From: Balaenoptera acutorostrata
Lineage: Eukaryota; Chordata; Mammalia; Artiodactyla; Balaenopteridae
Length of the DNA stretch: 64,000 nt
Reading direction: 5' to 3'
NCBI RefSeq assembly: GCF_949987535.1
Contig: NC_080067.1
Location: 52,326,910 to 52,390,909 of the forward strand
Below, in pieces: positions 38,627 through 62,139 of the stretch (its first letter is position 1; the number at the start of each line of letters is the position of its first letter). The notes under the pieces are model-generated. The model saw only the letters and a list, made by a program, of their open reading frames with translations. It did no database searches and was not told the origin of the DNA. The translations under genes and the position numbers were made by a program.

Positions 38627-38997
38627 ATGAATGCAGGGGCTTCCCTGGTGGTGCAGTGGTTAAGAATCCGCCTGCCAATGCAGGGACACGGGTTTGAGCC
38701 CTGGTCCGGGAAGATCCCACATGCAGTGGAGCAACTAAGCCTGTGCACCACAACTACTGAGCCTGTGCTCTAGAGCCCACGAGCCACAACTACTGAGCCC
38801 ACATGCCACAACTACTGAGCCTGCACTCCTAGAGCCTGTGCTCCGAAACAAGAGAAGCCACCGCAATGAGAAGCCCGCGCACTGCAATGAAGAGTAGCCC
38901 CCACTCACCACAACTAGAGAAAGCCCGTGCACAGCAACAAAGACCCAATGCAGCCCAAAATAAATAAATTAATTAATTTAAAAAAAAAATGAATGCA
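38627..38997 (+). mobile_element. CHR SINE, long form
   Basis: A full + strand CHR SINE runs from about 38636 to 38988, with flanking ATGAATGCA at 38627-38635 and 38989-38997. The unit CACAACTACTGAGCC occurs three times, at 38749-38763, 38785-38799 and 38807-38821, which defines the long subfamily. Confidence 0.94.
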
Positions 38998-40097
38998 CTT
39001 CCATTTGTGCCTTCAAAAAGCTTAGGAGACGAGATGACACATGTACAGAATTATCTGTAATAGAAAGAAACAGTAGTACATGCTATTGGAGAGGTAGAGA
39101 TAAAATATGCCAAGATTTCAAAAAAGGGGGAAATAGTTGTTTTAACTGAAGAACTAGGAGGGTATTCATAAAAGAAAAGGAAGTGGAGCAGATCCTTGAG
39201 GAGTGGTTGGGATTTGAACATATGGAACCAGGTTGAAGCAGTTCCAGAAGGAAAACTCCACAAGCCAGCAACAGGAGAGGGAAATTCTGGGATATGTATT
39301 GCAAAAGGGATTCTGGCTAGAACTGCAGGATCCAGGAAGGAGAGTAGTGGGTAGAAAGAAATGCTGGAACACAGTGCAGTGGGTTATGTTCAAGATTTGG
39401 GGCTTTAGTCTCCAGGCATAAGGGCAAGCCTAAGGTTTTGTACATATAAGAATATCTGTTCATAACAGCACATCAAGACAGTTCATCTGGAGGATATGCA
39501 AATGTTGGATTTCAGAGAATGGCTGAGAATCATTGATGGAGTCCTTGGGAATGCAATGGCCATGGACGATGGCTAGGAGAAGTGTCAGGGGTGCGGTATG
39601 GAATAAGGGTTGACATTCATTGAACATAAGGGAAAAAGAGATGGGGAAGAGTCAAAGACTTTGATGTTTTAAGGAAATAAAAAAGAGTGGGTGTGATTGA
39701 TAAGACAAAGATTCTTATTTGAGCCACCTTGAATTTAAAGTGCTGGCAAGAGTAAAAGACTAGATATCGCAAGATCAATTTGCAATGCACATCGGAAATG
39801 AAGATAAAAATAAAGCCGGAGCTAGAATTTTACTTATTTGGGAATAGTATGAATAGGGATAATAGTTGAAGTACCTTTTTGTTTTGAGAGAAATTCACCA
39901 GCAGGAGCAAGAAGAACATTACAGAGGAGAGCACCAGGAATAGATCCATGGAGGATACCTGTACTTAGAAGATAGAAGGGGAAAAGAAAATCTTCCCCTC
40001 TCCTCTGAAAAAAACAAAACAAAAAAACACTCATAAGGAGGAGTCTGGGGCAGCAGAGGTGAAGGGGGCCAGGGACAGGGGTGGTGTATGTGGGATC

Positions 40098-40485
40098 AAA
40101 AAGGCTGGATCAGGGCTTCCCTGGTGGCGCAGTGGTTGAGAGTCTGCCTGCCAATGCAGGGGACACGGGTTCAAGCCCTGGTCTGGGAGGATCCCACGTG
40201 CCACGGAGCAACTGGGCCCATGAGCCACAACTACTGAGCCTGAGCGTCTGGAGCCTGTGCTCCGCAACAAGAGAGGCCGCGACAGTGAGAGGCCCGCGCA
40301 CCGCGATGAAGAGTGGCCCCCGCTCGCCGCAACTAGAGAAAACCCTCGCACAGAAACGAAGACCCAACACAGCCAAAATTAAATAAATAAATTTAAAAAC
40401 ATAGCAAATAATAATAACTCTATTAAAAAATGGGCAAAGGACCTGAATAGACATTTAAAAAAAAAAAAAAAAAAGGCTGGATCAG
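40098..40485 (+). mobile_element. Chimeric CHR SINE plus L1 scrap in one insertion
   Basis: Sixteen-base duplications, AAAAAGGCTGGATCAG, lie at 40098-40113 and 40470-40485. Between them is a short-form CHR SINE (from 40114 to the AAATAAATAAATTT tail near 40396). It is followed by about 50 bp of L1 ORF2 sequence ('aaaaaatgggcaaaggacct', 'gaatagacattt') and a final poly(A). Because both parts sit inside one duplication, they were inserted together, most simply by template switching of the L1 reverse transcriptase or from a chimeric transcript. Confidence 0.85.
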
Positions 40486-40804
40486 ACTGGCAGAGGTCAT
40501 TTTGCTTGCACATTGTAAATCTTGCCTTCGAAAGAAGGAAAGATCACTTAACCATAGATCAAATGTGTGTTTCCAGAGCAGAGTTCTTTAAATCTTTATT
40601 AAGGAGTTTCCCAGTATGACTCAGTGTCCGCTCACTACCTTGGGAAGAGCCCTGTCTCACAAACATACGGGTGTTCTTTCCAGGAATCCTCTAGAAGCTT
40701 GAAGAGACATGAGTGGTTTTGACATCTCTTTCCCCCAGTAAGGCAATGTTGCAGAGCTGTGGGTCCATCAAACACTTCTTCTTTCTGCATTGGACCATCT
40801 GCTG

Positions 40805-40955
40805 TAGACCAGGGGTTCCTAACCCGAGGCCAGCAAATATCCTGGCCAGTGAATGTAATGTTCTGTTCCACATGTGTGCATTTCTTGAGGAGATGATTTA
40901 CCCTTCACCTGATTCTTAAAAGTATCTCTTTTCTTAAAAAGATAAGAACCACTGT
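40805..40955. mobile_element. hAT-like DNA transposon relic
   Basis: The left end 'aggggttcctaacccgagg' and the right end 'agataagaaccactgta' are imperfect inverted repeats of the CAGxGGTTCTTAACC type. The interior ('gcatttcttgaggagatgat', 'cacctgattcttaaaagtat') fits a small non-autonomous element. Confidence 0.6.
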
Positions 40956-41254
40956 AATGGATCATGCCCTGCTGCACAATGATGTAAGTTCCCTAAAGAC
41001 AAGAGCCTGTCCTTATAAATTTTGGGATCTTCATGATACCTCTATCAGTCTTGGCTGAGTGAATGGGTAATGGTGCTACATTCCATGGGCCAACAGGAAT
41101 CATAAAATACTCATTTTGACTCTATAGCCTCTTGCTTGACTTAGCAAGTATACAAACCTAGGAAACATATTTTTTAATGATAATGTCCTTTATTAGGATA
41201 ACCTGTAGCTTAAAATGAGTGCTTCAGACACACACACTATCTCCTTTATTTCTT

Positions 41255-41385
41255 TAATAATTGTGCAGAGTAGGGATTGGTATCTTCATTTCATGAATGG
41301 CGCCAAGACTGAAAGAATGCACACGACTTGTCACAGGTCATACATCATATGCCAGCTATTATTATTATCTCATGGTACATACATA
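41255..41385 (-). repeat. MIR-like fragment
   Basis: 'ttggtatcttcatttcatga' followed by 'gactgaaagaatgcacacga' and 'ttgtcacaggtcatac' on the + strand resembles antisense MIR, poorly preserved. Confidence 0.45.
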
Positions 41386-42394
41386 AATAAAAACGCCTAC
41401 AAACACAATAGACTTGGCCTTACTTCCTGAGATGCTTATTGGTTGGCAATAGGTTTTTGTTTTATATGAATGAAACCTTTTTATTAGCTTAAAATGTAAT
41501 CCTCACGTTAAATGCAGCGGTTTCACAATAGTTGTGTTATTGAATGACAGATACTACTATCATACAGTGAGTTTAATTTCTTGGTCTTGTACTAGATAAC
41601 ATTAAGTGAAAGCGATGGGTCTTTGCTTGGTAGAGTGAAGATGGCATGTCAGATAGCACGATAGTGTCATGATGAAGATCAGGGGCTTGGATTTCAGAGT
41701 TCCCCTAAACACTATTATTACATCTTAAGTATTAAATACTGGATATGTTTTAAGTTCTCTTTCAACTTAGAAGAGCACGTGCTCTATTTCTTCCCTCTGA
41801 AACTAGAGAGAGAGAGAAAACTCATCTCTTCCACTTCACGTTCCCTGGAGAGGACAGAGGAAGAGAATGTCACAGCAGCCTCCTGTCAATGGCCTAAGCC
41901 AGCGGACCAGCAGGGCAGCTGTGCTTTGGCATCTGGCTTCTGTCCCGATGCTGCCTGCACTGCAGACTCTGTTCTGCAGCCACGTACTTGTCTCCCGCCA
42001 GGAGCCATTCTCGGCCTCCTCATAGCGTGAGTTGTGAGAGTTCATATTTACATATAGGCTGAGCTTTACCTTCCTAAACAAGCAAGAATTATTTAAACCT
42101 TAATACAAAAGTGGGGGGCAGGATACAGGGGGACTTGGAACTTCTCAGAAAAAAAACTGATACCTGAAACTGAACCCGAAAATGTGAAGGACTTGCAAAG
42201 TGATCAGGCAAAGTCCTCTGAAATTGGAATCAGAAATATTATAGGGCTGATTGGGACATTCTGACTCAAAAACCTGTAGGAAACACGCTGCTTTTAGGTT
42301 AAACATGTGTGCACTCTGTTACCTGAGTAGTGGGGACTGTTAATGCTTCATACTAACAAAATACAATTTTCCAAATGTGTTTGCTCAGTATCAC

Positions 42395-43101
42395 TTTACC
42401 TGTTGTTTTTTTTTTGAATTTTTGAATTTTTTTTTTATACAGCAGTTCTTATTAGTTATCCATTTTATACATATTAGTGTATACATGTCAATCCCAATCT
42501 CCCAATTCATCCCACCTCCCCCCACCCCAACCACTTTCCTCCCTTGATGTCCATACGTTTGTTCTCTATATCTGTGTCTCTATTTCTGCCCTGCAAACTG
42601 GTTCATCTGTACCATTTTTCTAGGCTCCACATATATGTGTTAATATACGATATTTGTTTTTCTCTTTCTGACTTACTTCACTCTGTATGACAGTCTCTAG
42701 ATCCATCCACGTCTCTACAAATGACCCAATTTCGTTCCTTTTTATGGCTGAGTAATATTCCATTGTATATATGTACCACATCTTCTTTATCCATTCGTCT
42801 GTCGATGGGCATTTAGGTTGCTTCCATGACCTGGCTATTGTAAATAGTGCTGCAATGAACACTGGGGTCCATGTGTCTTTTTGAATTATGGTTTTCTCTG
42901 GGTATATGCCCAGTAGTGGGATTGCTGGGTCATATGGTTATTCTAATTTTTGTTTTTTAAGGAACCTCAGTACTGTTCTCCATAGTGGCTGTATCAATTT
43001 ACATTCCCACCAACAGTGCAAGAGGGTTCCCTTTTCTCCACACCCTCTCCAGCATTTGTTGTTTGTAGATTTTCTGATGATGCCCATTTACCTGTTGTTT
43101 T
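42395..43101 (-). mobile_element. Young 5'-truncated L1 3' end with target-site duplication
   Basis: The - strand holds the last part of L1 ORF2 and a 3' UTR. On the + strand this reads as the usual antisense text, 'ggctgagtaatattccattg', 'gctgcaatgaacactggggt', 'ggatttgctgg'-like sequence and 'attcccaccaacagtgcaag'. Perfect 15-bp copies of TTTACCTGTTGTTTT at 42395-42409 and 43087-43101 flank it. The ORF2 end matches the copy at 15411-16007, but the 3' UTR is different, so two L1 subfamilies are represented. Confidence 0.93.
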
Positions 43102-44198
43102 AATGATGGTTTTTTTTTTTAAAGATCAAGAACAAGGAAGCTACTTAACTGTTTGAATCGGCAGTTTACCTTTCAGATGCCTAGAGTGACAAAGTGTGAG
43201 AATACGAGGAAAGAGGGAATCCTGTCCCCAGTGTGTGCCAGTCAGACTGTTTGTGGGGAGACAGAGCGTGTGGAATGCCCGTGTGCCAAAAGGCAGGAAT
43301 ATTATTCTGAGATATCTGGGCACTGACACTGCTTTCTCTTCCCAAGAGAAAATGGTTCAAGTACCAGATGAGCTTGCTATTTAGAAACAGTCATTTAAAT
43401 AAAATCACTGGAGTATTGGTGTAAGCTGAAATGGTCACATAAGTCTAAGAATGAAAGGACATTGTTGTAAGAGGGAGGCGTCTCCCTGCGCAGAGATGGT
43501 CACTGAGGGCAGCAGCCTGCTAGGGAACAAATAAATAAGGAAAACCACACAAGGATGTGCCGAATCTGCTTTTTCTCTGGGTTACCACTTCCTGTGGGTT
43601 CTGCAGCCTGGGATGAATAAACTGGGGCTCCCGGCAGGTGTGTGTGTGATCTCTCCCCACTAGTTGGTAACCCAGTTGCATGGTACATTAATTTCATAAA
43701 TTGTAGTAAATGGGTAAAGGAGCATTTTCAAATGCCTAACTTCACTAATTCTTCTTAAACCCTGTGAATACCTTTTGGTTTTCATTTTAATTGTCCTGCA
43801 CCTGTGTAGTTTAGTGTACGCTAGAGTGAATTGTTTCAAAGTCATGACTGAAATATGCATGATAAGGCTATGAAAATTGATAAATTAGCCTCACCAAACA
43901 TTGTTGAATATATATCTATATATACTCAGCCCCATGAAGGTGAGACCAGGGCTATCTTGTTCTTGGGAGTATCCTCAGGACTTAGCAGTGTTATTCGCTC
44001 ATTTGACTATTAATTGACTTAATAGGATCTTCCAACAAATCCTTTAATGGGCTTTTTGTTATAGAGACAGTAACACTCCATATGTTTAAAAACTTTTGGT
44101 TTACTTACAACTTTGCCATGAAATTATTATTTTTTTTTACCTTTCACTCCATTTCTCTGAGGTAATTAATAATTAATATGTAAAATATTGTTCTCCAG

Positions 44199-55547
<11,349 letters not shown>

Positions 55548-55744
55548 GTAGGAAATAAACACCAATTTAAAAAAAATGTTATTCTATAAAGTTTTTTTAA
55601 AATGGTGGTGGTGAGTCCTCTATTTATTAAGGAGTTCTGAGGTAAAATATAGTTATCAGTTGCCAGATAAATATAAGAAATATATTTAACTTCTACAAGT
55701 AAAACTATAAATACAGTCACAACATTGTTTGTATTATTCTGCTC

Positions 55745-55870
55745 CATGTCTATCTTTGATAGCAGATTATATTCTCCAGAAGACCTGTCTTATGCATCTT
55801 TGAATTCCCCATCACATCTGACAGAATGCCTTGTAGAGCAGATAATCAATAAATGTGTTGATTGAATATC
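55745..55870 (+). repeat. L2 LINE 3' terminus
   Basis: 'agaatgccttgtagagcaga' followed by 'taatcaataaatgtgttgat' is the L2 3' end. A similar terminus ('ggcacacagtagatgtctgc') lies near 56980-57000. Confidence 0.65.
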
Positions 55871-57272
55871 TCAATATGTCCGGTTATAATAAATCATATG
55901 GGAAAGAAAGAAGGAAGAGAGGATAAATGAGTGCCTGCTGTGAGAACTAGATGCTTTTAAAAAGAACACCTGTGAGATGACGTAAATATTATCTTAAGCC
56001 TTCAATAAAAAACAGTGGTTTTGAAGAAGTAGCTTCAAAATATACTTGACATATTGGGTGTTGAGTAATTTATTTAAAATATCCCGAGGGAAAACAACCA
56101 GTTAAATTATTTGATTCAGATGCCCTAATTTGGTCAGGATAAAAATCTTAACATATTAGTAACATTAAAGTACTTAGAAATGTAAAATCCTTTTGGAAAT
56201 ATTTTTAAAGCAGTTAATCCCAAGACACGTATAGAAATAAGGTACCTGTGAGTGTAAGATTTAGTTAGCTTAGATAATGATAATTTTCATCATTTCTATA
56301 GAACATGGGAAATAAAACAATATGTTTTCTGATGAGACAAAGACAGATTTATATCAAGATAAAACAAGAGTTCAGAGCCCTAGGAGCTTGGATGTGAGCC
56401 ATGAAGGTAGAATAAGTGGAGATTCAAAGGGTAATGGGTACATTGTACTTGAGGCAGAAATATATACATATTTGTGGTTCAAGCACAGGATAATTTAAAG
56501 TTCTTATACTCCTTTCCTTAGGAATTCAAAGAATGCTATACTGGCCAAATTCCAACTAAATAATTATATTTTGCTTTCTTATCATGGCTCTATTTTCAGT
56601 TTGATTAGAGATTCCTCAGTGTGTCACCCAAACGTCTAGGCAGTTATTTCACACACAGAATATTTACTGCTTTTCAGTCCTGAGGGAGTATCACTGCAGT
56701 GGCAAATCAATTATTACGGTCAGTGTAGGTCAAATTTTTTGACATATCTGGAAGGTTTATAAGGTAATATTTAATTGCCTTTACTATGTACAGAGACAGT
56801 AGAGCATAAATGTACATATGAATGCAGATTTGAAATCACACTAGGCTCTCTCAGAGTTCATATAGTCTATAGCGGAAAGTCTTTGCTCTTTGATCAAACC
56901 TGCATCAGAACTGAATCCTTCTCAACATCCTGCTCACAGCTGCATTCCCAGTACCTGGCCCAGGGCTGACACGTAGTTGGCACACAGTAGATGTCTGCTA
57001 GAGGATAAAACAAGGGAGAGAAGGAGAGAAGAGATTTACCCAGGGCCACCTTGTACATTATATTTCTTGAAACATTTAACTCCTTAAAATATTAGTAAGA
57101 GACCTAGGATTGGTCATCCTCAAACACTACCCAGTTCAGGTCTTCAGGATAACTGATGTAAAACCAACTTCTCAAGTTTTCAGTGGGAATTCTTTGATTC
57201 TTAAAATTCCTAGTTTTGCCACAGTCTTAGAAGTCCCGGCATGCCAGCCACCCCAACCAATACATTCTTCAT

Positions 57273-57330
57273 TCTCTTTCTCTCTCTCTCTTTCACTCAC
57301 ACACACACATACACACAAATATATACATTA
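57273..57330 (+). repeat. (TC)n/(CA)n microsatellite
   Basis: A TC run passes into CACACACA and then ATATA, a compound microsatellite. Confidence 0.85.
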
Positions 57331-57837
57331 CTTTATGAATCATTCATTCAAAAACTTTCTAGTGACACAGCTATAAAACTTTCCTCTCTGCTTCCTCTAA
57401 ATTCAATAGCCTTTATTCCCTGCATCATTTTGGGGCACCATATGCTCTGCCTTACATGATTGGTGTCCTGTTCACATGTATACTTCTTTGCCTCCCCAAA
57501 TTACATGAAAACCTTGATGATTAAAGTGTTTATGACACTTAGTAACCCCACAAGTACCCAGGAAAATTATTAGCATGTATTTGGTTATTACTTTCTACTT
57601 CAGTGAGAATTTTCATGATGTTTAAGATACACAAATTAATTATATTCAATGCCATGTCTATTCCTTCCATTTAACAACTCTTTGTGAGGCAGATAGTGTA
57701 AGCAAAGTACTAGGTCATAAAAATGAAGAAATAATTAAGATATCATACCTGTTCTGAGGAAACACATAGACTCGTGGGGAGAAAGACATAAACAGCTGGA
57801 TTTAATAAAAGGAAGAGTAATAGAAATGTTTTATTGT

Positions 57838-58055
57838 AGTAGTGGTTCTTAACCAGGACAATATTGCCCTTCAGGCAACATGTGACAATAGCTGGAGACC
57901 TTTTTGGTTGTCCCAATTAGGGAGAGCTACTGCCATCTACTGGGCGGAGGTCAGGGATGCTTCTACATCCCTGTGATCTACACAGCACAAGGCAGCTCCC
58001 ATGACAAAGAATTATCCAGCCCCAAATGTCTGTAGCAATGAGTTGAGAAACTCTG
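57838..58055 (+). mobile_element. MER5A DNA transposon
   Basis: The copy is nearly complete: 'agtggttcttaaccagga' start, 'tggagacctttttggttgtc', 'ctgccatctactgggcggag', 'gacaaagaattatccagccc' and an end near 'gttgagaaactctgtac'. The order and spacing fit the hAT element MER5A. Confidence 0.88.
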
Positions 58056-58148
58056 TACTAGAGAAAGCATTATGGAAGCAGAAAGGAAAAAAATCAAAGG
58101 GGAGAATGGGAGGGAGCATATTGGGTCAAAAGATGGAGGAAGAGACTA

Positions 58149-59958
58149 TATGTATTTGTTTTCTTTTTTTTTATTGAGGTAAAATCGGTATCTAACATTA
58201 TATAAGTTTCAGGTGTACAACACAATTTGCTATTTGTATGCACTACAAAGTGATCACCACTGTAAGTCTAGTTACCGTCTGTCACTGTACAATTGACCTA
58301 CTTCACCAATTTTGCCCACCCTCTTCCTCTGGTAACCTTCTCCTCTGGTAACCACCAATCTGTTCTCTGTATCTCCATTTTAATGGGTCTTTTTCTGGGG
58401 TTTTGTCTTGTTCTTTCATTTGGAATACACTCCTCTGTTCCCTCATTTTGCTTGACTCTCTGTGTTTGTTTTTGTGAATTAAGCAAAACAGGTACCTCTC
58501 CCAGTCTTGATGGAGTGACCACGTGTAGGAGATGAACCTTATTGTTCAACCTTTCCCCAGCTCTTGGTTGACTCCTGAACCCTTGTGATTGTCTAAGTAG
58601 CCTGGTTCATACTTGATAAATCCCAGTTGTGGACAGTGTGTGAAGACCCAGCAGTGTTCCAATAAGAGGGATCTCAGTCAGCACCTGGTTTTAGGCTGAT
58701 TAGAAGCCAGCTCTTCAGGCAGCAGCTTTTAAAGTATGCAAATCCATGCAGCCCTGTGGGTCCACAGTTATAAACCCTGCTGACTTCCAGACCAGATCTG
58801 AACATGTTGCTGGGTGACAGTTTGCAAAAATCAGGGTTTCAGATAAATGAATAAACTCTGGGGAGGTACCAGTAAGTTGTGGCGAGGCCAAGGGAGGGCT
58901 GAAGGATGGTATCTCCCTGCCTACGTTCCCTGCGAGTGCCTCTGTAGCCCCTAGATGTGTAACAAACCTGTAGCCTGTCCCTCAGGTTGAAGCTCCAAGA
59001 CAAGGAAATGGACCTTTTTCACAGGCAGACTGGGGATGGTTTTAGTCTGCCGTCTGTGCAGTGCCCTGGGGGGTGATAGCCTGCACACGACTGTTTCTCT
59101 GATCGTTACAGTCCTTTGGGGCCCAGAAATGCAAGCCCCTCTGGCCACCAGGGCCAGGCAATCAAGGGGTGCCCCCTGTGTGGGCTGTGCTCACCCCCAG
59201 CTTTAGCGATGCAGGTGAAGAGCGTTGGGGGAAGGGCACACCCTTGCCTCTAGCGAGGTGGAGGAAGAGCGCTGGGAATGGGGCACACCCAAGGCTACAG
59301 CAAGGCTATGCTTGTATGTGCCCACCTGCACTAGCAAGGTATAGGGAGAGGGCAAGAACGGCGCTCACCCATGCCTCTGTCCCCAGAGAAAGTCCCAACT
59401 TGTCCCTGCCCCTCCAGCCGATGCTTTGAGATTAGCAAATGAACCTCCTTCACATAAAGTCCAGGCATTTCTCTAACTGCTGCCTTTGTACTGGGTCCTG
59501 GGATGAGTGAGACAGTGTGCAAGTCCTTTCAAAGGAGTATCTCAGGTCTCTACACCGCCCTGGGTGCCCTGGACATAAGCCCCTTAGGTTTCCAAAGCCA
59601 GATGTTTTGGGGACCTCGTGTCTCCAGCGCAGGTCCCTAGGGTTGGGGTGCCCAACGTGGGGCACAAATACCTTGCTCCTCAGGGTGTAGCTCTGGACCT
59701 GTGAAATCCCTCCCTGTTGGAGGTCTCTGCGCCGGGGCATGGAGTTTTCGGTGGGACTGACCCTCTGCATCTCCTACCTGTCTCCATGAGGCCCTTTTAT
59801 CCCTTGTTGTGCCTCCAGTTGGTCAGCTAATTATTAGTTCTTTTTCGACACTCGCTGTTCCATATGTAGCTTTAGATTTGGTGTGTCTGTGGGAGGAGGT
59901 GAGCTCAGGATCTTCCTACACCACCATCTTAGACCACCCCCCTCATAAGTATGTATTT
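58149..59958 (-). mobile_element. Internally deleted L1: 5' UTR/ORF1 start joined to 3' UTR
   Basis: On the - strand the element opens near 59940 with the L1 5' end ('ctaagatggtggtgtaggaa', 'gagctcacctcctcccacag'), runs through about 1.4 kb of GC-rich 5' UTR and into sequence typical of the ORF1 leader ('atgaaagaacaagacaaaac' near 58420). At about 58374-58390 it jumps to the 3' UTR ('aacagattggtggttaccag' to 'tttacctcaataaaaaaaa'). ORF1's body and ORF2 are missing. TATGTATTT at 58149-58157 and 59950-59958 may be the target-site duplication, although a few extra bases lie at the 5' side. Confidence 0.72.
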
Positions 59959-60399
59959 AAGCTTCCAAATGCGTAGAACATTTTTGAACAACATCTTAGA
60001 AAATGATAGAAGTGGTTGCCTCGAGAATACTGGACACAGGCTCTTAGATGCGAGAAGGGGTTTCGTTTCGTAGATCACTGTGTACTGTTTGGAAATTTAC
60101 CTTGTGTATGTATAACTTCTTTAATTAAAAGCCTTACGGGGAAATCTTTTTAAACTAACATTATTAGTAGAATTTGAAAACTCGAAAGTACCCAGAAACC
60201 AATTCAGTACTATTGGGACACTGCTACATTCTAAAATCATGTAATGAGATTTTTATCTTTCTTTAAAAATAGTTAATGTGATTTAGCAGTGGACCAAAAA
60301 TACCCTACATGACATTCTCTTGCTTCTGGAAAAACTGAATGACTTGAGAGTCTTTTGCTAAGACCTCTTGAATCCGTGCTTTCATTTTCTGTTCCATGG

Positions 60400-60990
60400 C
60401 GTCTACTTTCATTTCAGACTCTCATTACTGCTGCCCTAGACTATTTCAATAGCCTCCTAAATGGTTTCCAATCTCTCCACCATCTAATCTGTCTTATCTA
60501 CCACTGCCAAGATTAATCACCTTAAAACTCACTCTCTAATCACTCCAGTTCCTGTTCAGGGCCTCCCTTCGGTCTGCTGTGCACCGTCCGCCGCTCGGCA
60601 GGGCGTTCAGACCTCAGCTCCCTCCAGCCTCATCTCTGGCTGATTCCTTACACACAGCGTGTGCTCCAGCCAAACTGAACATTCGCTCTGCACCTCACAT
60701 CCCCCCAGCCCTCATCTTTATGAAATTTCTCCCACCTGAAATACCTTTTGAACTGAGCCTCAGGTCAGATATCTCCAACTTTATTTAGCCACCATGATTA
60801 CGCCAACCAGAAGTAATCACTCCTTTTAAATACTACAATATTCTATTATTTTTCTTATGCCACATACCACATTTAATTTCATATTATCATTATTTATGCA
60901 TTGGATATCCCCCACCAGAATTTAAACTTCCATATAATTGATCCTTATGTGTGTTTAAGAAGCACCCAGCACCGTGCTTTCTGCTTCGTA
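60400..60990 (+). repeat. L2 LINE 3' fragment
   Basis: 'actatttcaatagcctccta', 'ccaagattaatcaccttaaa', 'cactccagttcctgttcagg' and 'cccagcaccgtgctttctgc' follow the L2 3' order. The open frame at 60579-60788 lies inside it and is not a gene. Confidence 0.75.
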
Positions 60991-61469
60991 CTCCCTGAAT
61001 GAAGGAAAAAATAAGACGAGATGCTCTGTATTTATTGTGTTTATTTTTTCACCTCAGTTTGATGTCCATTGCTTTTGACGCTAAATTCCATGAACATAAA
61101 ACACAGTAAAGACTCATGCAATAAACATGGAATCTAGAGAGTGCTGAGAATAATTTTCTTCTCAGGCTCTATTTAAAATGCTCATCTAGTTGCAGCGAAG
61201 ATCCTGTCATAGAGTCGGGCTATTTTTGTAATGGAAATGAAGGACCATCAGCATTTGGATTAATAGATAATCCTCTTGGAAGGTGTAAGGGGAAAGAGAA
61301 AGAGAGTACTAAATCCTTCAGCACGAAGTATGAGCTTTAATAAAGGAGCCAATGAAATAAAGGAATTAAGAAGACACAGCAAAAGCCATATTCAGGTCAG
61401 ACTCAAGCGCTTAGATTTATGCTGGACTGATTCTTACATCCTGCCCTTGTTCGTTCTCTTTCTCCTTCT

Positions 61470-62120
61470 ACCTGTAAGTCAGAGAGCTGTCTTTCTCTTC
61501 CAGCACCGTAATTCCAGTTCTACCCCACTTTCTTGCTTGGACTGTTGCAACAGCTGACACAGTTGATCTTCTTGCCCCCAGCTGATTGCTCATCCAATTC
61601 ACGCGTTACAGCTGCTGCCACCGATACCTTCTAAAATCAAAGCCATCATGTCCTGTTACTTCTGGACGAAGCCCGGGCTCTCTAGCATCATGGTCCAAGC
61701 TCTTAAAATCAAGCACATCCCCCGCCACTCCCCTCCTCCTCCTAGCCCCAGCTTCAGTTGGATCTTCAGGTCATCACCACTGCTTCTCTCCCTTTGCAGA
61801 TATAATTCTCTGTTTGGAATGCCCTTGTCCTCTTCTCTGACTTTCACTCTTCTACTTATTCTTCAAGAACCAGTCCAAATGTCAGCATCCCTGAGAAGCT
61901 TCCCCTGACATCTTGCCCTTCCTAGATGGTTTACTTTCCCTTCTCTGGATTCTGATAGTGCAAAGTGCTCTCACAAGTTCTACTTTTTCCTTGGATTGTT
62001 TGTTCTCATACCTGTCACTGAGCTCGGAGCTCCTCAGAAGCCTGGACTGTGTCATAGACATCTTTCTGTCCTCAGAGCCCAGCATGGTGTGGGGAGCAGG
62101 ATAGATGCTGGGTGGGTGCG
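61470..62120 (+). repeat. L2 LINE 3' fragment
   Basis: 'cttggactgttgcaacagct', 'gtttggaatgcccttgtcct', 'aagaaccagtccaaatgtca', 'gagaagcttcccctgacatc' and 'gagcccagcatggtgtgg' mark an L2 3' end. It is followed directly by another L2 piece. Confidence 0.8.
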
Positions 62121-62139
62121 TGCCCGGAGAAGATGGTGC

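Larger units (their letters stand above)
3637..44198 (+). other. SERPINI1: SERPINI1 intron 1
   Basis: An intron of about 40.5 kb runs from GTAAGC at 3637 to the acceptor TTCTCCAG ending at 44198. Repeats within it are listed separately. The remaining stretches look like unique, AT-rich intronic sequence in which I see no exon: 3640-7645, 7966-11520, 13270-15410, 16661-17480, 17610-18900, 20240-21590, 22550-23315, 23597-25330, 30723-34300, 34500-37390, 37472-38626, 38998-40097, 40956-42394 and 43102-44198. Enhancers or alternative first exons could be hidden there but cannot be shown from sequence alone. Confidence 0.8.

Noticed and set aside
59169..59770. Retroviral LTR or gene-like GC-rich segment
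   Set aside because: No LTR termini, primer-binding site or retroviral frame is seen. The 'ctaagatggtggtgtaggaa' end in - sense fits an L1 5' UTR better.
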